Shown in pieces: positions 1-13,364 of a stretch of 64,000 bases of DNA. The DNA comes from Hydractinia symbiolongicarpus (Eukaryota > Cnidaria > Hydrozoa > Anthoathecata > Hydractiniidae): NCBI RefSeq assembly GCF_029227915.1, contig NC_079880.1, positions 4,714,001-4,778,000 of the forward strand. The letters run 5' to 3'. How positions within the stretch are numbered: the first letter of the stretch is position 1; every line of letters starts with the position of its first letter. The notes under the pieces are model-generated. The model was not told where the DNA came from and searched no databases. It saw only the letters and a list, made by a program, of their open reading frames with translations. The translations under genes were made by a program, and so were the position numbers.

Positions 1-2061
1 TAAAAAAAGTTTAATCGCCGGCAAACGTAAACCTGCGATTTCCCGTAAATCCCAGACTCGGCCCGTATAGTCAAAAGTATACAAAGAAAGTAACCAGGGT
101 GTAAACTCATTTCCCGAACGGTTTTTGAAATTGTTTTTTCACCACTAAACCGCATGAGACTTGTAGTTTTTAAAAATGTTTTCATTTTTGATGAGACGCT
201 GAATAAAAGAAGTTTAATCGCCGGCAAACGAAAACCCGCAATTTCCCGTAAATCCCCGTCTCGGCCCGTATAATCAAAAGTATACAAGGAAAGTACCCAG
301 TGAGTAAACTCATTTCCCTAACGATTTTTTAAATTATTTTTTCACCATTAAAACGCATAAGACTTGTAGTTTTTAAAAATGTTTTCATTTTTGATGAGAC
401 GCTGAATAAAAAAAGTTTAATCGCCGGCAAACGAAAACCTGCGATTTCCCGTAAATCCCGGACTCGGCCCGTATAGTCAAAAGTATACAAAGAAAGTACC
501 CAGGGTGTAAACTTATTTCCCAAACGATTTTTTAAATTATTTTTTCACCACTAAAACGCATGAGACTTGTAGTTTTCAAAAATGTTTTCATTTTTGATGA
601 GACGCTGAATAAAAGAAGTTTAATCGCCGGCAAACGAAAACCCGCAATTTCCCGTAAATCCCCGTCTCGGCCCGTATAGTCAAAAGTATACAAGGAAAGT
701 ACCCAGTGAGTAAACTCATTTCCCTAACGATTTTTTAAATTATTTTTTCACCATTAAAGCCCATGAGACTTGTAGTTTTTAAAAATGTTTTCATTTTTGA
801 TGAGACGCTGAATAAAAGAAGTTTAATCGCCGGCAAACGAAAATCCGCGACTTCCCGTAAATCCCGGACTCGGCCCGTATATTCAAAAGTATACAAAGAA
901 AGTACCAAGGGAGTAAACTCATTTCCCGAACGATTTTTTAAATTATTTTTTCACCACTAAAACGCATGAGACTTGCAGTTTTTAAAAATGTTTTCATTTT
1001 TGATGAGACGGTGAATAAAAGAAGTTTAATCGCCGGCAAACGAAAACCTGCGATTTCCAGTAAATCCTGGACTCGGCCCGTGTAGTCAAAAGTATACAAA
1101 GAAAGTACCCAGGGAGTAAACTCATTTCCCAAACGATTTTTTAAATTATTATTTCACCACTAAAACGCATGAGACTTGTAGTTTTCAAGAATGTTTTCAT
1201 TTTTGATGAGACGCTGAATAAAAGAAGTTTAATCGCCGGCAAACGAAAACCTGCGATTTCCTGTAAATCCCGGACTCGGCCCGTATAGTCAAAAGTGTAC
1301 AAAGAAAGTACCCAGAGAGTAAACTCATTTCCAGAACGATTTTTTAAATTATTTTTTCACCATTAAAACGCATAAGACTTGTAGTTTTTAAAAATGTTTT
1401 CATTTTTGATGAGACGCTGAATAAAAAAAGTTTAATCGCCGGCAAACGAAAACCTGCGATTTCCCGTAAATCCCAGACTCGGCCCGTATAGTCAAAAGTA
1501 TACAAAGAAAGTAACCAGGGTGTAAACTCATTTCCCGAACGGTTTTTTAAATTATTTTTTCACCACTAAACCGCATGAGACTCGTAGTTTTTAAAAATGT
1601 TTTCATTTTTGATGAGACGCTGAATAAAAGAAGTTTAATCGCCGGCAAACGAAAACCCGCAATTTCCCGTAAATCCCCGTCTCGGCCCGTATAGTCAAAA
1701 GTATACAAGGAAAGTACCCAGTGAGTAAACTCATTTCCCTAACGATTTTTTAAATTATTTTTTCACCATTAAAACGCATAAGACTTGTAGTTTTTAAAAA
1801 TGTTTTCATTTTTGATGAGACGCTGAATAAAAAAAGTTTAATCGCCGGCAAACGAAAACCTGCGATTTCCCGTAAATCCCGGACTCGGCCCGTATAGTCA
1901 AAAGTATACAAAGAAAGTACCCAGGGTGTAAATTTATTTCCCAAACGATTTTTTAAATTATTTTTTCACCACTAAAACGCATGAGACTTGTAGTTTTCAA
2001 AAATGTTTTCATTTTTGATGAGACGCTGAATAAAAGAAGTTTAATCGCCGGCAAACGAAAA
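1..2061. repeat. 7-monomer duplication: 1-640 and 1422-2061
   Basis: Bases 1-640 match 1422-2061 with an offset of 1,421 bp (7 x 203). Diagnostic shared variants are AATAAAAAAAGTTTAATCG, TCCCAGACTCGG, GTAACCAGGGTGTAAAC and CACTAAACCGCATGAG. Similarity ends near 640/2061, where one copy reads CCCGCAATTTCC and the other CCTGCGATTTCC. The first copy is cut by the window edge, so it may start earlier. The intervening 641-1421 holds ordinary monomers of the GTCTCGG and GACTCGG classes. Confidence 0.85.
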
Positions 2062-3964
2062 CCTGCGATTTCCCGTAAATCCCGTACTCGGCCCGTATAG
2101 TCAAAAGTATACAAAGAAAGTATCCAGGGAGTAAACTCATTTCCCAAACGATTTTTTAAATTATTATTTCACCACTAAAGCCCATGAGACTTGTAGTTTT
2201 TAAAAATGTTTTCATTTTTGATGAGACGCTGAATAAAAGAAGTTTAATCGCCGGCGAACGAAAACCCGCAATTTCCCGTAAATCCCGGTCTCGGCCCGTA
2301 TAGTCAAAAGTATACAAGGAAAGTACCCAGTGAGTAAACTCATTTCCCTAACGATTTTTTAAATTATTTTTTCACCACTAAAACGCATGAGACTTGTAGT
2401 TTTCAAAAATGTTTTCATTTTTGATGAGACGCTGAATAAAAGAAGTTTAATCGCCGGCAAACGAAAACCTGCGATTTCCCGTAAATCCCGTACTCGGCCC
2501 GTATAGTCAAAAGTATACAAAGAAAGTACCCAGGGAGTAAACTCATTTCCCAAACGATTTTTTAAATTATTATTTCACCACTAAAGCCCATGAGACTTGT
2601 AATTTTCAAAGATGTTTTCATTTTTGATGAGACGCCTAATGAAAGAGGTTTAATCGCCGGCAAACGAAATCCCCCGTTTTCCCGTAAATCCGGGGCTTGG
2701 CCCGTATAGTCGAATGTATACAAGGAAAGTACCCAGGGAGTAAACTCATTTCCCGAACGATTTTTTAAATTTTTTTTCACCACTAAAACGCATGAGACTT
2801 GTAGTTTTCAAAAATGTTTTCATTTTTGATGAGACGTTTAATGAAAGAGGTTTAATCGCCGGAAAACAAAAACCCGCAATTTCCCGTAAATCCCGGGCTT
2901 GGCCCGTATAGTCGAATGTATACAAAGAGAGTACCCTGTGAGTAAACTCATTTCCCTAACGATTTTTTAAATTATTTTTTCACCACTAAAACGCATGAGA
3001 CTTGTAGTTTTCAAAAATGTTTTCATTTTTGATGAGACGCTGAATAAAAGAAGTTTAATCGCCGGCAAACGAAAACCTGCGATTTCCCGTAAATCCCGTA
3101 CTCGGCCCGTATAGTCCAAAGTATACAAAGAAAGTACCCAGGGAGTAAACTCATTTCCCAAACGATTTTTTAAATTATTATTTCACCACTAAAGCCCATG
3201 AGACTTGTAGTTTTTAAAAATGTTTTCATTTTTGATGAGACGCTGAATAAAAGAAGTTTAATCGCCGGCAAACGAAAACCCGCAATTTCCCGTAAATCCC
3301 GGTCTCGGCCCGTATAGTCAAAAGTATACAAGGAAAGTACCCAGTGAGTAAACTCATTTCCCTAACGATTTTTTAAATTATTTTTTCACCACTAAAACGC
3401 ATGAGACTTGTAGTTTTCAAAAATGTTTTCATTTTTGATGAGACGCTGAATAAAAGAAGTTTAATCGCCGGCAAACGAAAACCTGCGATTTCCCGTAAAT
3501 CCCGTACTCGGCCCGTATAGTCAAAAGTATACAAAGAAAGTACCCAGGGAGTAAACTCATTTCCCGAACGATTTTTTAAATTATTATTATACCACTAAAA
3601 CCCATGAGACTTGTAATTTTCAAAGATGTTTTCATTTTTGATGAGACGCCTAATGAAAGAGGTTTAATCGCCGGCAACCGAAATCCCGCGTTTTCCCGTA
3701 AATCCGGGGCTCGGCCCGTATAGTCGAATGTATACAAGGAAAGTACCCAGGGAGTAAACTCATTTCTCGAACGATTTTTTAAATTTTTTTTCACCACTAA
3801 AACGCATGAGACTTGTAGTTTTCAAAAATGTTTTCATTTTTGATGAGACGCTTAATGAAAGAGGTTTAATCGCCGGAAAACAAAAACCCGCAATTTCCCG
3901 TAAATCCCGGGCTTGGCCCGTATAGTCGAATTTATACAAAGAGAGTACCCTGTGAGTAAACTCA
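1950..3964. repeat. 5-monomer tandem duplication (1,014-bp offset)
   Basis: About 1950-2950 matches 2964-3964. Shared marks are CCCGTACTCGG monomers, CACTAAAGCCCATGAG or its close variant, TTGTAATTTTCAAAGATG, and the divergent CTTAATGAAAGAGG / ATCCGGGGCTTGG subfamily followed by a CCGGAAAACAAAAACCCGC monomer. The match ends where TCCCTAACG (2950s) faces TCCAGAACG (3960s). Confidence 0.82.
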
Positions 3965-5410
3965 TTTCCAGAACGATTTTTTAAAGTATTTTTTCACCAC
4001 TAAAACGCATAACACTTGTAGTTTTTAAAAATGTTTTCCTTTTTGATGAGACGCTGAATAAAAGAAGTTTAATCGCCGGCAAACGAAAACCCGCGATTTT
4101 CCGTAAATCCCGGCTTGGCCCGTATAGTCAAAAGTATACAAAGAAAGTACCCAGGGAGTAAACTCATTTCCCGAACGATTTTTTAAATTATTTTTTCACC
4201 ACTAAAACGCATGAGACTTGTAGTTTTCAAAAATGTTTTAATTTTTGATGAGACGCTGAATAAAAGAAGTTTAATCGCCGGCAAACGAAAACCTGCGATT
4301 TCCCGTAAATCCCGGGCTTGGCCCGTATAGTCAAAAGTATACAAAGAAAGTACCCAGGGAGTAAACTCATTTCCCGAACGTTTTTTTAAATTAATTTTTA
4401 CCACTAAAACGCATGAGACTTGTAGTTTTTAAAAATGTTTTCATTTTTGATGAGACGCTGAATAAAAGAAGTTTAATCGCCGGCAAACGAAAACCTGCGA
4501 TTTCCCGTAAATCCCGTACTCGGCCCGTATAGTCAAAAGTATACAAAGAAAGTACCCAGGGAGTAAACTCATTTCCCAAACGATTTTTTAAATTATTATT
4601 TCACCACTAAAGCCCATGAGACTTGTAATTTTCAAAGATGTTTTCATTTTTGATGAGACGCCTAATGAAAGAGGTTTAATCGCCGGCAAACGAAATCCCG
4701 CAATTTCCCGTAAATCCCGGGCTTGGCCCGTATAGTCGAATGTATACAAAGAGAGTACCCTGTGAGTAAACTCATTTCCAGAACGATTTTTTAAAGTATT
4801 TTTTCACCACTAAAACGCATAACACTTGTAGTTTTTAAAAATGTTTTCCTTTTTGATGAGACGCTGAATAAAAGAAGTTTAATCGCCGGCAAACGAAAAC
4901 CCGCGATTTTCCGTAAATCCCGGCTTGGCCCGTATAGTCAAAAGTATACAAAGAAAGTACCCAGGGAGTAAACTCATTTTCCGAACGATTTTTTAAATTA
5001 TTTTTTCACCACTAAAACGCATGAGACTTGCAGTTTTCAAAAATGTTTTCATTTTTGATGAGACGCTGAATAAAAGAAGTTTATTCGCCGGCAAACGAAA
5101 ACCTGCGATTTCCCGTAAATCCCGGGCTTGGCCCGTATAGTCAAAAGTATACAAAGAAAGTACCCAGGGAGTAAACTCATTTCCCGAACGTTTTTTTAAA
5201 TTACTTTTTACCACTAAAACGCATGAGACTTGTAGTTTTTAAAAATGTTTTCATTTTTGATGAGACGCTGAATAAAAGAAGTTTAATCGCCGGCAAACGA
5301 AAACCTGCGATTTCCCGTAAATCCTGGACTCGGCCCGTATAGTCAAAAGTATACAAAGAAAGTACCCAAGGAGTAAACTCATTTCCCAAACGATTTTTTA
5401 AATTATTATT
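3885..5410. repeat. 4-monomer tandem duplication (810-bp offset)
   Basis: About 3885-4600 matches 4695-5410. The pair shares rare marks: TTAAAGTATTTTTTCACC, CGCATAACACTTGTAG, ATGTTTTCCTTTTTGATG, AAGAGAGTACCCTGTGAG, and a TTAATTTTTACCAC/TTACTTTTTACCAC monomer that lacks part of the T tract. The duplication closes in register with the monomer. Confidence 0.85.
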
Positions 5411-7450
5411 TCACCACTAAAACGCACGAGACTTGTAGTTTTCAAGAATGTTTTCATTTTTGATGAGACGCTGAATAAAAGCAGTTTAATCGCCGGCAAA
5501 CGAAAACCTGCGATTTCCCGTAAATCCCGGACTCGGCCCGTATAGTCAAAAGTATACAAAGAAAGTACCCAGGGAGTAAACTCATTTCCAGAACGATTTT
5601 TTAAATTATTTTTTCACCACTAAACGCATGAGACTTGTAGTTTTCAAAAATGTTTTCATTTTTGATGAGACGCTGAATAAAAGAAGTTTAATCGCCGGCA
5701 ATCGAAAACCTGCGATTTCCCGTAAATCCCGGGCTTGGCCTGTATAGTCAAAAGTATACAAAGAAATTACCCAGGGAGTAAACTCATTTCCCGAACGATT
5801 TTTTAAATTTCTTTTTACCACTAAAACGCATAAGACTTGTAGTTTTTAAAAATGTTTTCATTTTTGATGAGACGCTGAATAAAAGAAGTTTAATCGCCGG
5901 CAAACGAAAACCTGCGATTTCCCGTAAATCCTGGACTCGGCCCGTATAGTCAAAAGTATACAAAGAAAGTACCCAGGGAGTAAACTCATTTCCCAAACGA
6001 TTTTTTAAATTATTATTTCACCACTAAAACGCACGAGACTTGTAGTTTTCAAGAATGTTTTCATTTTTGATGAGACGCTGAATAAAAGCAGTTTAATCGC
6101 CGGCAAACGAAAACCTGTGATTTCCCGTAAATCCCGGACTCGGCCCGTATAGTCAAAAGTATACAAAGAAAGTACCCAGGGAGTAAACTCGTTTCCGGAA
6201 CGATTTTTTAAATTATTTTTTCACCACTAAAACGCATCAGACTTGTAGTTTTTAAAAATGTTTTCATTTTTGATGAGACGCTGAATAAAAGAAGTTTAAT
6301 CGCCGGCAAACGAAAACCCGCGATTTCCCGTAAATCCCGGGCTTGGCCGTATAGTCAAAAGTATACAAAGAAAGTACCCAGGGAGTAAACTCATTTCCGG
6401 AACGATTTTTTAAATTACTTTTTCACCACTAAAACGCATGAGACTTGTAGTTTTCAAAAATGTTTTCATTTTTGATGAGACGCTGAATAAAAGAAGTTTA
6501 ATCGCCGGCAAATGAAAACCTGCGATTTCCCGTAAATCCTGGACTCGGCCCGTATAGTCAAAAGTATACAAAGAAAGTACCCAGGGAGTAAACTCATTTC
6601 CCAAACGATTTTTTAAATTATTATTTCACCACTAAAACGCACCAGACTTGTAGTTTTCAGGAATGTTTTCATTTTTGATGAGACGCTGAATAAAAGCAGT
6701 TTAATCGCCGGCAAACGAAAACCCGCGATTTCCCGTAAATCCCGGGCTTGGCCGTATAGTCAAAAGTAAACAAAGAAAGTACCCAGTGAGTAAACTCATT
6801 TCCCGAACGATTTTTTATATTATTTTTTTACCACTAAACGCATGAGACTTGTAGTTTTCAAAAATGTTTTCATTTTTTATGAGACGCTGAATAAAAGAAG
6901 TTTAATCGCCGGCAATCGAAAACCTGCGATTTCCCGTTAATTCCGGGCTTGGCCCGTATAGTCAAAAGTATACAAAGAAAGTACCCAGGGAGTAAACTCA
7001 TTTCCCGAACGATTTTTTAAATTACTTTTTACCACTAAAACGCATGAGACTTGTAGTTTTTAAAAATGTTTTCATTTTTGATGAGACGCTGAATAAAAGA
7101 AGTTTAATCCCTGGCAAACGAAAACCTGCGATTTCCCGTAAATCCTGGACTCGGCCCGTATAGTCAAAAGTATACAAAGAAAGTACCCAGGGAGTAAACT
7201 CATTTCCCAAACGATTTTTTAAATTATTATTTCACCACTAAAACGCACGAGACTTGTAGTTTTCAAGAATGTTTTCATTTTTGATGAGACGCTGAATAAA
7301 AGCAGTTTAACCGCCGGCAAACGAAAACCTGCGATTTCCCGTAAATCCCGGACTCGGCCCGTATAGTCAAAAGTATACAAAGAAAGTACCCAGGGAGTAA
7401 ACTCATTTCCAGAACGATTTTTTAAATTATTTTTTCATCACTAAAACGCA
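5200..7450. repeat. 3-monomer HOR region (~607-bp unit)
   Basis: Monomers cycle through three classes: CCTGGACTCGG with TCCCAAACG; CGCACGAG with TTTTCAAGAATG and AAAGCAG; and GGGCTTGG. The CACGAG mark sits at 5425, 6032 and 7246, which are 3 and 6 monomers apart; a related CACCAG copy lies near 6645. The single GATTTTTTATATTATTTTTT variant near 6812 belongs to a subfamily otherwise seen only beyond 47 kb. Confidence 0.75.
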
Positions 7451-7619
7451 TAAGACTTGTAGTTTTTAAAAATGTTTGCATTTTTGATGAGACGCTGAAT
7501 AAAAGAAGTTTAATCGCCGACAAACGAAAACCCGCGATTTCCCGTAAATCCCGGGCTTGGCCGTATAGTCAAAAGTATACAAAGAAAGTACCCAGGGAGT
7601 AAACTCATTTCCCGAACGA

Positions 7620-9060
7620 TTTTTTAAATTACTTTTTCACCACTAAAACGCATGAGACTTGTAGTTTTCAAAAATGTTTTCATTTTTGATGAGACGCTGA
7701 ATAAAAGCAGTTTAATCGCCGGCAAACGGAAACCTGCGATTTCCCTAAATCCCGGACTCGGCCCGTATAGTCAAAAGTATACAAAGAAAGTACGCAGGGA
7801 GTAAACTCATTTCCAGAACGATTTTTTAAATTATTTTTTCACCACTAAAACGCATGAGACTTGTAGTTTTCAAAAATGTTTTCATTTTTGATGAGACGCT
7901 GAATAAAAGCAGTTTAATCGCCGGCAAACGAAAACCTGCGATTTCCCGTAAATCCCGGGCTTGGCCCGCATAGTTAAAAGTATACAAAGAAAGTACCCAG
8001 GGAGTAAACTCATTTCCCGAACGATTTCTTAAATTACTTTTTACCACTAAAACGCATGAGACTTGTAGTTTTCAAAAATGTTTTCATTTTTGATGAGACG
8101 CTGAATAAAAGCAGTTTAATCGCCGGCAAACGAAAACCTGCGATTTCCCGTAAATCCCGGACTCGGCCCGTATAGTCAAAAGTATACAAAGAAAGTACCC
8201 AGGGAGTAAACTCATTTCCAGAACGATTTTTTAAATTATTTTTTCACCACTAAAACGCATAAGACTTGTAGTTTTTAAAAATATTTCATTTTTGATGAGA
8301 CGCTGAATAAAAGAAGTTTAATCGCCGGCAAACGAAAACCCGCGATTTCCCGTAAATCCCGTGCTTGGCCGTATAGTCAAAAGTATACAAAGAAAGTACC
8401 CAGGGAGTAAACTCATTTCCCGAACGATTTTTTAAATTACTTTTTCACCACTAAAACGCATGAGACTTGTAGTTTTCAAAAATGTTTTCATTTTTGATGA
8501 GACGCTGAATAAAAGCAGTTTAATCGCCGGCAAACGAAAACCTGCGATTTCCCTAAATCCCGGACTCGGCCCGTATAGTCAAAAGTATACAAAGAAAGTA
8601 CCCAGGGAGTAAACTCATTTCCAGATCGATTTTTTAAATTATTTTTTCACCACTAAAACGCATAAGACTTGTAGTTATTAAAAATGTTTTCATTTTTGAT
8701 GAGACGCTGAATAAAAGAAGTTTAATCGCCGGCAAACGAAAACCCGCGATTTCCCGTAAATCCCAGGCTTGGCCCGTATAGTCAAAAGTAAACAAAGAAA
8801 GTACCCAGGGAGTAAACTCATTTCCCGAACGATTTTTTAAATTATTTTTTCACCACTAAAACGCATGAGACTTGTAGTTTTCAAAAATGTTTTCATTTTT
8901 GATGAGACGCTGAATAAAAGAAGTTTAATCGCCGGCAAACGAAAACCCGCGATTTCCCGTAAATCCCGGGCTTGGCCCGTATATTCGAATGTATACAAAG
9001 AAAGTACCCAGGGAGTAAACTCATTTCCAGAACAATTTTTTAAATTATTTTTTCACCACT
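7620..9060. repeat. 4-monomer HOR region (~808-bp unit)
   Basis: The TTCCCTAAATCCCGGACTCGG monomer, which lacks two bases of CCCGTAAATCC, starts its diagnostic stretch at 7741 and again at 8549 (offset 808 bp). It is flanked in both places by GGCTTGGCCGTATAG monomers that lack one C. Both deletions make these monomers slightly short, which explains an offset below 4 x 203. Confidence 0.75.
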
Positions 9061-9081
9061 AAAACGCATAAGACTTGTAGT

Positions 9082-9485
9082 TTTTAAAAATGTTTTCATT
9101 TTTGATGAAACGCTGAATAAAAGAAGTTTAATCGCCGGCAAACGAAAACCCGTGATTTCCCGTAAATCCCGGCTAGGCCCGTATAGTCAAAAGTATACAA
9201 AGAAAGTACCCAGGGAGTAAACTCATTTCCCGAACAATTTTTTAAATTATTTTTTCACCACTAAAACGCATAAGACTTGTAGTTTTTAAAAATGTTTTCA
9301 TTTTTGATGAAACGCTGAATAAAAGAAGTTTAATCGCCGGCAAACGAAAACCCGTGATTTCCCGTAAATCCCGGCTTGGCCCGTATAGTCAAAAGTATAC
9401 AAAGAAAGTACCCAGGGAGTAAACTCATTTCCCGAACAATTTTTTAAATTATTTTTCACCACTAAAACGCATGAGACTTGTAGTT
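9082..9485. repeat. Single-monomer tandem duplication (202 bp)
   Basis: Two adjacent monomers share TTTTGATGAAACGCTG (9101 and 9303), CCCGTGATTTCC and the short CCCGGC form. I noticed one clear difference, GGCTAGGCCC versus GGCTTGGCCC. This looks like the simplest class of recent unequal exchange. Confidence 0.8.
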
Positions 9486-9639
9486 TTCAAAAATATTTTC
9501 ATATTTGATGGGACGCTGAATAAAAGAAGTTTAATCGCCGGCAAACGAAAATCAGCAACTTCCCGTAAATCCCGGACTCGGCCAGTATAGTCAAAAGTAT
9601 ACAAAGAAAGTACCAAGGGAGTAAACTCATTTCCCGAAC

Positions 9640-12600
9640 GATTTTTTAAAGTATTTTTTCACCACTAAAACGCATGAGACTTGTAGTTTTTAAAAATGTT
9701 TTCATTTTTGATGAGACGCTGAATAAAAGAAGTTTAATCGCCGGCAAACGAAAACCCGCGATTTCCCGTAAATCCCGGGCTTGGCCCGTATAGTCGAATG
9801 TATACAAAGAAAGTACCCAGGGAGGAAACTCATTTCCAGAACAATTTTTTAAATTATTTTTTCACCACTAAAACGCATAAGACTTGTAGTTTTTAAAAAT
9901 GTTTTCATTTTTGATGAGACGCTGAATAAAAGAAGTTTAATCGCCGGCAAACGAAAACCCGTGATTTCCCGTAAATCCCGGCTTGGCCCCTATAGTCAAA
10001 AGTATAAAAAGAAAGTACCCAGGGAGTAAACTCATTTCCCGAACGATTTTTTAAATTATTTTTTCACCACTAAAACGCATGAGACTTGTAGTTTTCAAAA
10101 ATGTTTTCATTTTTGATGAGACACTGAATAAAAGAAGTTTAATCGCCGGCAAACGAAAACCCGCGATTTCCGTAAATCCCGGGCTTGGCCCGTATAGTCA
10201 AAAGTATACAAAGAAAGTACCCAGGGAGTAAACTCATTTCCCGAACGATTTTTTAAATCACATTTTCACCACTAAAACCCATGAGACTTGTAGTTTTTAA
10301 AAATGCTTTCATTTTTGATGAGACGCTGAATAAAAGTAGTTTAATCGCCGGCAAACGAAAACCTGCGATTTCCCGTAAATCCTGGACTCGGCCCGTATAG
10401 TCAAAAGTATACAAAGAAAGTACCCAGAGAGTAAACTCATTTCCCAAACGATTTTTTAAATTATTATTTCACTACTAAAACGCATGAGACTTGTAGTTTT
10501 CAAGGATGTTTTCATTTTTGATGAGACGCTGAATAGAAGCAGTTTAATCGCCGGCAAACGAAAACCCGCGATTTCCCGTAAATCCCGGGCTTGGCACGTA
10601 TAGTCGAATGTATACAAAGAACGTACCCTGTGAGTAAACTCATTTCCAGAACGATTTTTTAAATTATTTTTTCATCACTAAAACACATAAGACTTGTAGT
10701 TTTTAAAAATGCTTTCATTTTTGATGAGACGCTGAATAAAAGAAGTTTAATCGCCGGCAAACGAAAACCCGCGATTTCTCGTAAATCCCGGCTTGGCCCG
10801 TATAGTCAAAAGTATACAAAGAAAGTACCCAGCAAGTAAACTCATTTCCCGAACGATTTTTTAATTTATTTTTTCACAACTAAAACGCATGAGACTTGTA
10901 GTTTTCAAAAATATTTTCATTTTTGATGAGACGCTGAAAAAAAGCAGTTTAATCGCCGGCAAACGAAAACCTGCGATTTCCCTAAATCCCGGACTCGGCC
11001 CGTATAGTCAAAAGTATACAAAGAAAGTACCCAGGGAGTAAACTCATTTCCAGAACGATTTTTTAAATTATTTTTTCACCACTAAAACGCACGAGACTTG
11101 TAGTTTTCAAAAATATTTTCATTTTTGATGAGACGCTGAAAAAAAGCAGTTTAATCGCCGGCAAACGAAAACCTGCGATTTCCCTAAATCCCGGACTCGG
11201 CCCGTATAGTCAAAAGTATACAAAGAAAGTACCCAGGGAGTAAACTCATTTCCAGAACGATTTTTTAAAGTATTTTTTCACCACTAAAACGCATGAGACT
11301 TGTAGTTTTTAAAAATGTTTTCATTTTTGATGAGACGCTGAATAAAAGAAGTTTAATCGCCGGCAAACGAAAACCCGCGATTTCCCGTAAATCCCGGGCT
11401 TGGCCCGTATAGTCGAATGTATACAAAGAAAGTACCCAGGGAGGAAACTCATTTCCAGAACAATTTTTTAAATTATTTTTTCACCACTAAAACGCATAAG
11501 ACTTGTAGTTTTTAAAAATGTTTTCATTTTTGATGAGACGCTGAATAAAAGAAGTTTAATCGCCGGCAAACGAAAACCCGTGATTTCCCGTAAATCCCGG
11601 CTTGGCCCCTATAGTCAAAAGTATAAAAAGAAAGTACCCAGGGAGTAAACTCATTTCCCGAACGATTTTTTAAATTATTTTTTCACCACTAAAACGCATG
11701 AGACTTGTAGTTTTCAAAAATGTTTTCATTTTTGATGAGACACTGAATAAAAGAAGTTTAATCGCCGGCAAACGAAAACCCGCGATTTCCGTAAATCCCG
11801 GGCTTGGCCCGTATAGTCAAAAGTATACAAAGAAAGTACCCAGGGAGTAAACTCATTTCCCGAACGATTTTTTAAATCACATTTTCACCACTAAAACCCA
11901 TGAGACTTGTAGTTTTTAAAAATGCTTTCATTTTTGATGAGACGCTGAATAAAAGTAGTTTAATCGCCGGCAAACGAAAACCTGCGATTTCCCGTAAATC
12001 CTGGACTCGGCCCGTATAGTCAAAAGTATACAAAGAAAGTACCCAGAGAGTAAACTCATTTCCCAAACGATTTTTTAAATTATTATTTCACTACTAAAAC
12101 GCATGAGACTTGTAGTTTTCAAGGATGTTTTCATTTTTGATGAGACGCTGAATAGAAGCAGTTTAATCGCCGGCAAACGAAAACCCGCGATTTCCCGTAA
12201 ATCCCGGGCTTGGCACGTATAGTCGAATGTATACAAAGAAAGTACCCTGTGAGTAAACTCATTTCCAGAACGATTTTTTAAATTATTTTTTCATCACTAA
12301 AACACATAAGACTTGTAGTTTTTAAAAATGCTTTCATTTTTGATGAGACGCTGAATAAAAGAAGTTTAATCGCCGGCAAACGAAAACCCGCGATTTCTCG
12401 TAAATCCCGGCTTGGCCCGTATAGTCAAAAGTATACAAAGAAAGTACCCAGCAAGTAAACTCATTTCCCGAACGATTTTTTAATTTATTTTTTCACAACT
12501 AAAACGCATGAGACTTGTAGTTTTCAAAAATATTTTCATTTTTGATGAGACGCTGAAAAAAAGCAGTTTAATCGCCGGCAAACGAAAACCTGCGATTTCC

Positions 12601-12877
12601 CTAAATCCCGGACTCGGCCCGTATAGTCAAAAGTATACAAAGAAAGTACCCAGGGAGTAAACTCATTTCCAGAACGATTTTTTAAATTATTTTTTCACCA
12701 CTAAAACGCACGAGACTTGTAGTTTTCAAAAATATTTTCATTTTTGATGAGACGCTGAAAAAAAGCAGTTTAATCGCCGGCAAACGAAAACCTGCGATTT
12801 CCCTAAATCCCGGACTCGGCCCGTATAGTCAAAAGTATACAAAGAAAGTACCCAGGGAGTAAACTCATTTCCAGAAC
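9640..12877. repeat. 8-monomer HOR, two tandem copies (1,619 bp each)
   Basis: 9640-11258 and 11259-12877 align over their whole length. Shared rare marks are TTAAAGTATTTTTTC at the left edge, GGGAGGAAACTC, TCCAGAACAATTTT, GGCCCCTATAGTC, AGTATAAAAAG, GAGACACTG, TTTAAATCACATTTTC, CACTACTAAAACG, TTGGCACGTATAG, CTAAAACACATAAG and CCCAGCAAGTAAAC. Scanning by eye I noticed one substitution, C at 10622 versus A at 12241, so the copies are nearly identical. The unit carries its own internal single-monomer duplication (about 10860-11061 and 11062-11263, both with CTGAAAAAAAGCAG). The average monomer is 202.4 bp because several carry small deletions. Confidence 0.93.
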
Positions 12878-13332
12878 GATTTTTTAAATTATTTTTTCAC
12901 CACTAAAACGCATGAGACTTGTAGTTTTCAAAAATGTTTTCATTTTTGATGAGACGCTTAATGAAAGAGGTTTAATCGCCGGCAAACGAAATCCCGCGAT
13001 TTTCCGTAAATCCCGGGCTTGGCCCGTTTAGTCGAATGTATACAAAGAAAGTACCCTGTGAGTAAACTCATTTCCAGAACGATTTTTTAAATTATTTTTT
13101 CACCACTAAAACGCATAAGACTTGTAGTTTTTAAAAATGTTTTCATTTTTGATGAGACGCTGAATAAAAGAAGTTTAATCGCCGGCAAACGAAAACCCGC
13201 GATTTCCCGTAAATCCCGGGTTGGCCCGTATAGTCAAAAGTATACAAAGAAAGTACCCAGGGAGTAAACTCATTTCCCGAACGATTTTTTAAATTATTTT
13301 TTCACCACTAAAACGCATGAGACTTGTAGTTT

Positions 13333-13354
13333 TCAAAAATGTTTTCATTTTTGA
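13333..13354. other. Conserved 9-bp inverted repeat with TTTT loop (example copy)
   Basis: The arms TCAAAAATG and CATTTTTGA are perfect reverse complements separated by TTTT, at consensus positions 51-72. This is the longest perfect close inverted repeat I found in the monomer, and it recurs in a large part of the array. A second class reads TTAAAAATG in the left arm: the outer C-G pair becomes T:G and a perfect 7-bp core (AAAAATG/CATTTTT) remains. A third class (AAAAATA, then CATATTTGATGGG) breaks two pairs. It could form a cruciform or an RNA hairpin, or simply reflect AT-rich composition. Function is not shown. Confidence 0.8.
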
Positions 13355-13364
13355 TGAGACGCTG

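Noticed and set aside
6800-6840. ARS-like consensus in TTTTATATTATT of the TATATT subfamily
   Set aside because: A one-mismatch match to an AT-only 11-mer in an AT tract carries little information, and there is no reason to assume a budding-yeast-type origin here.
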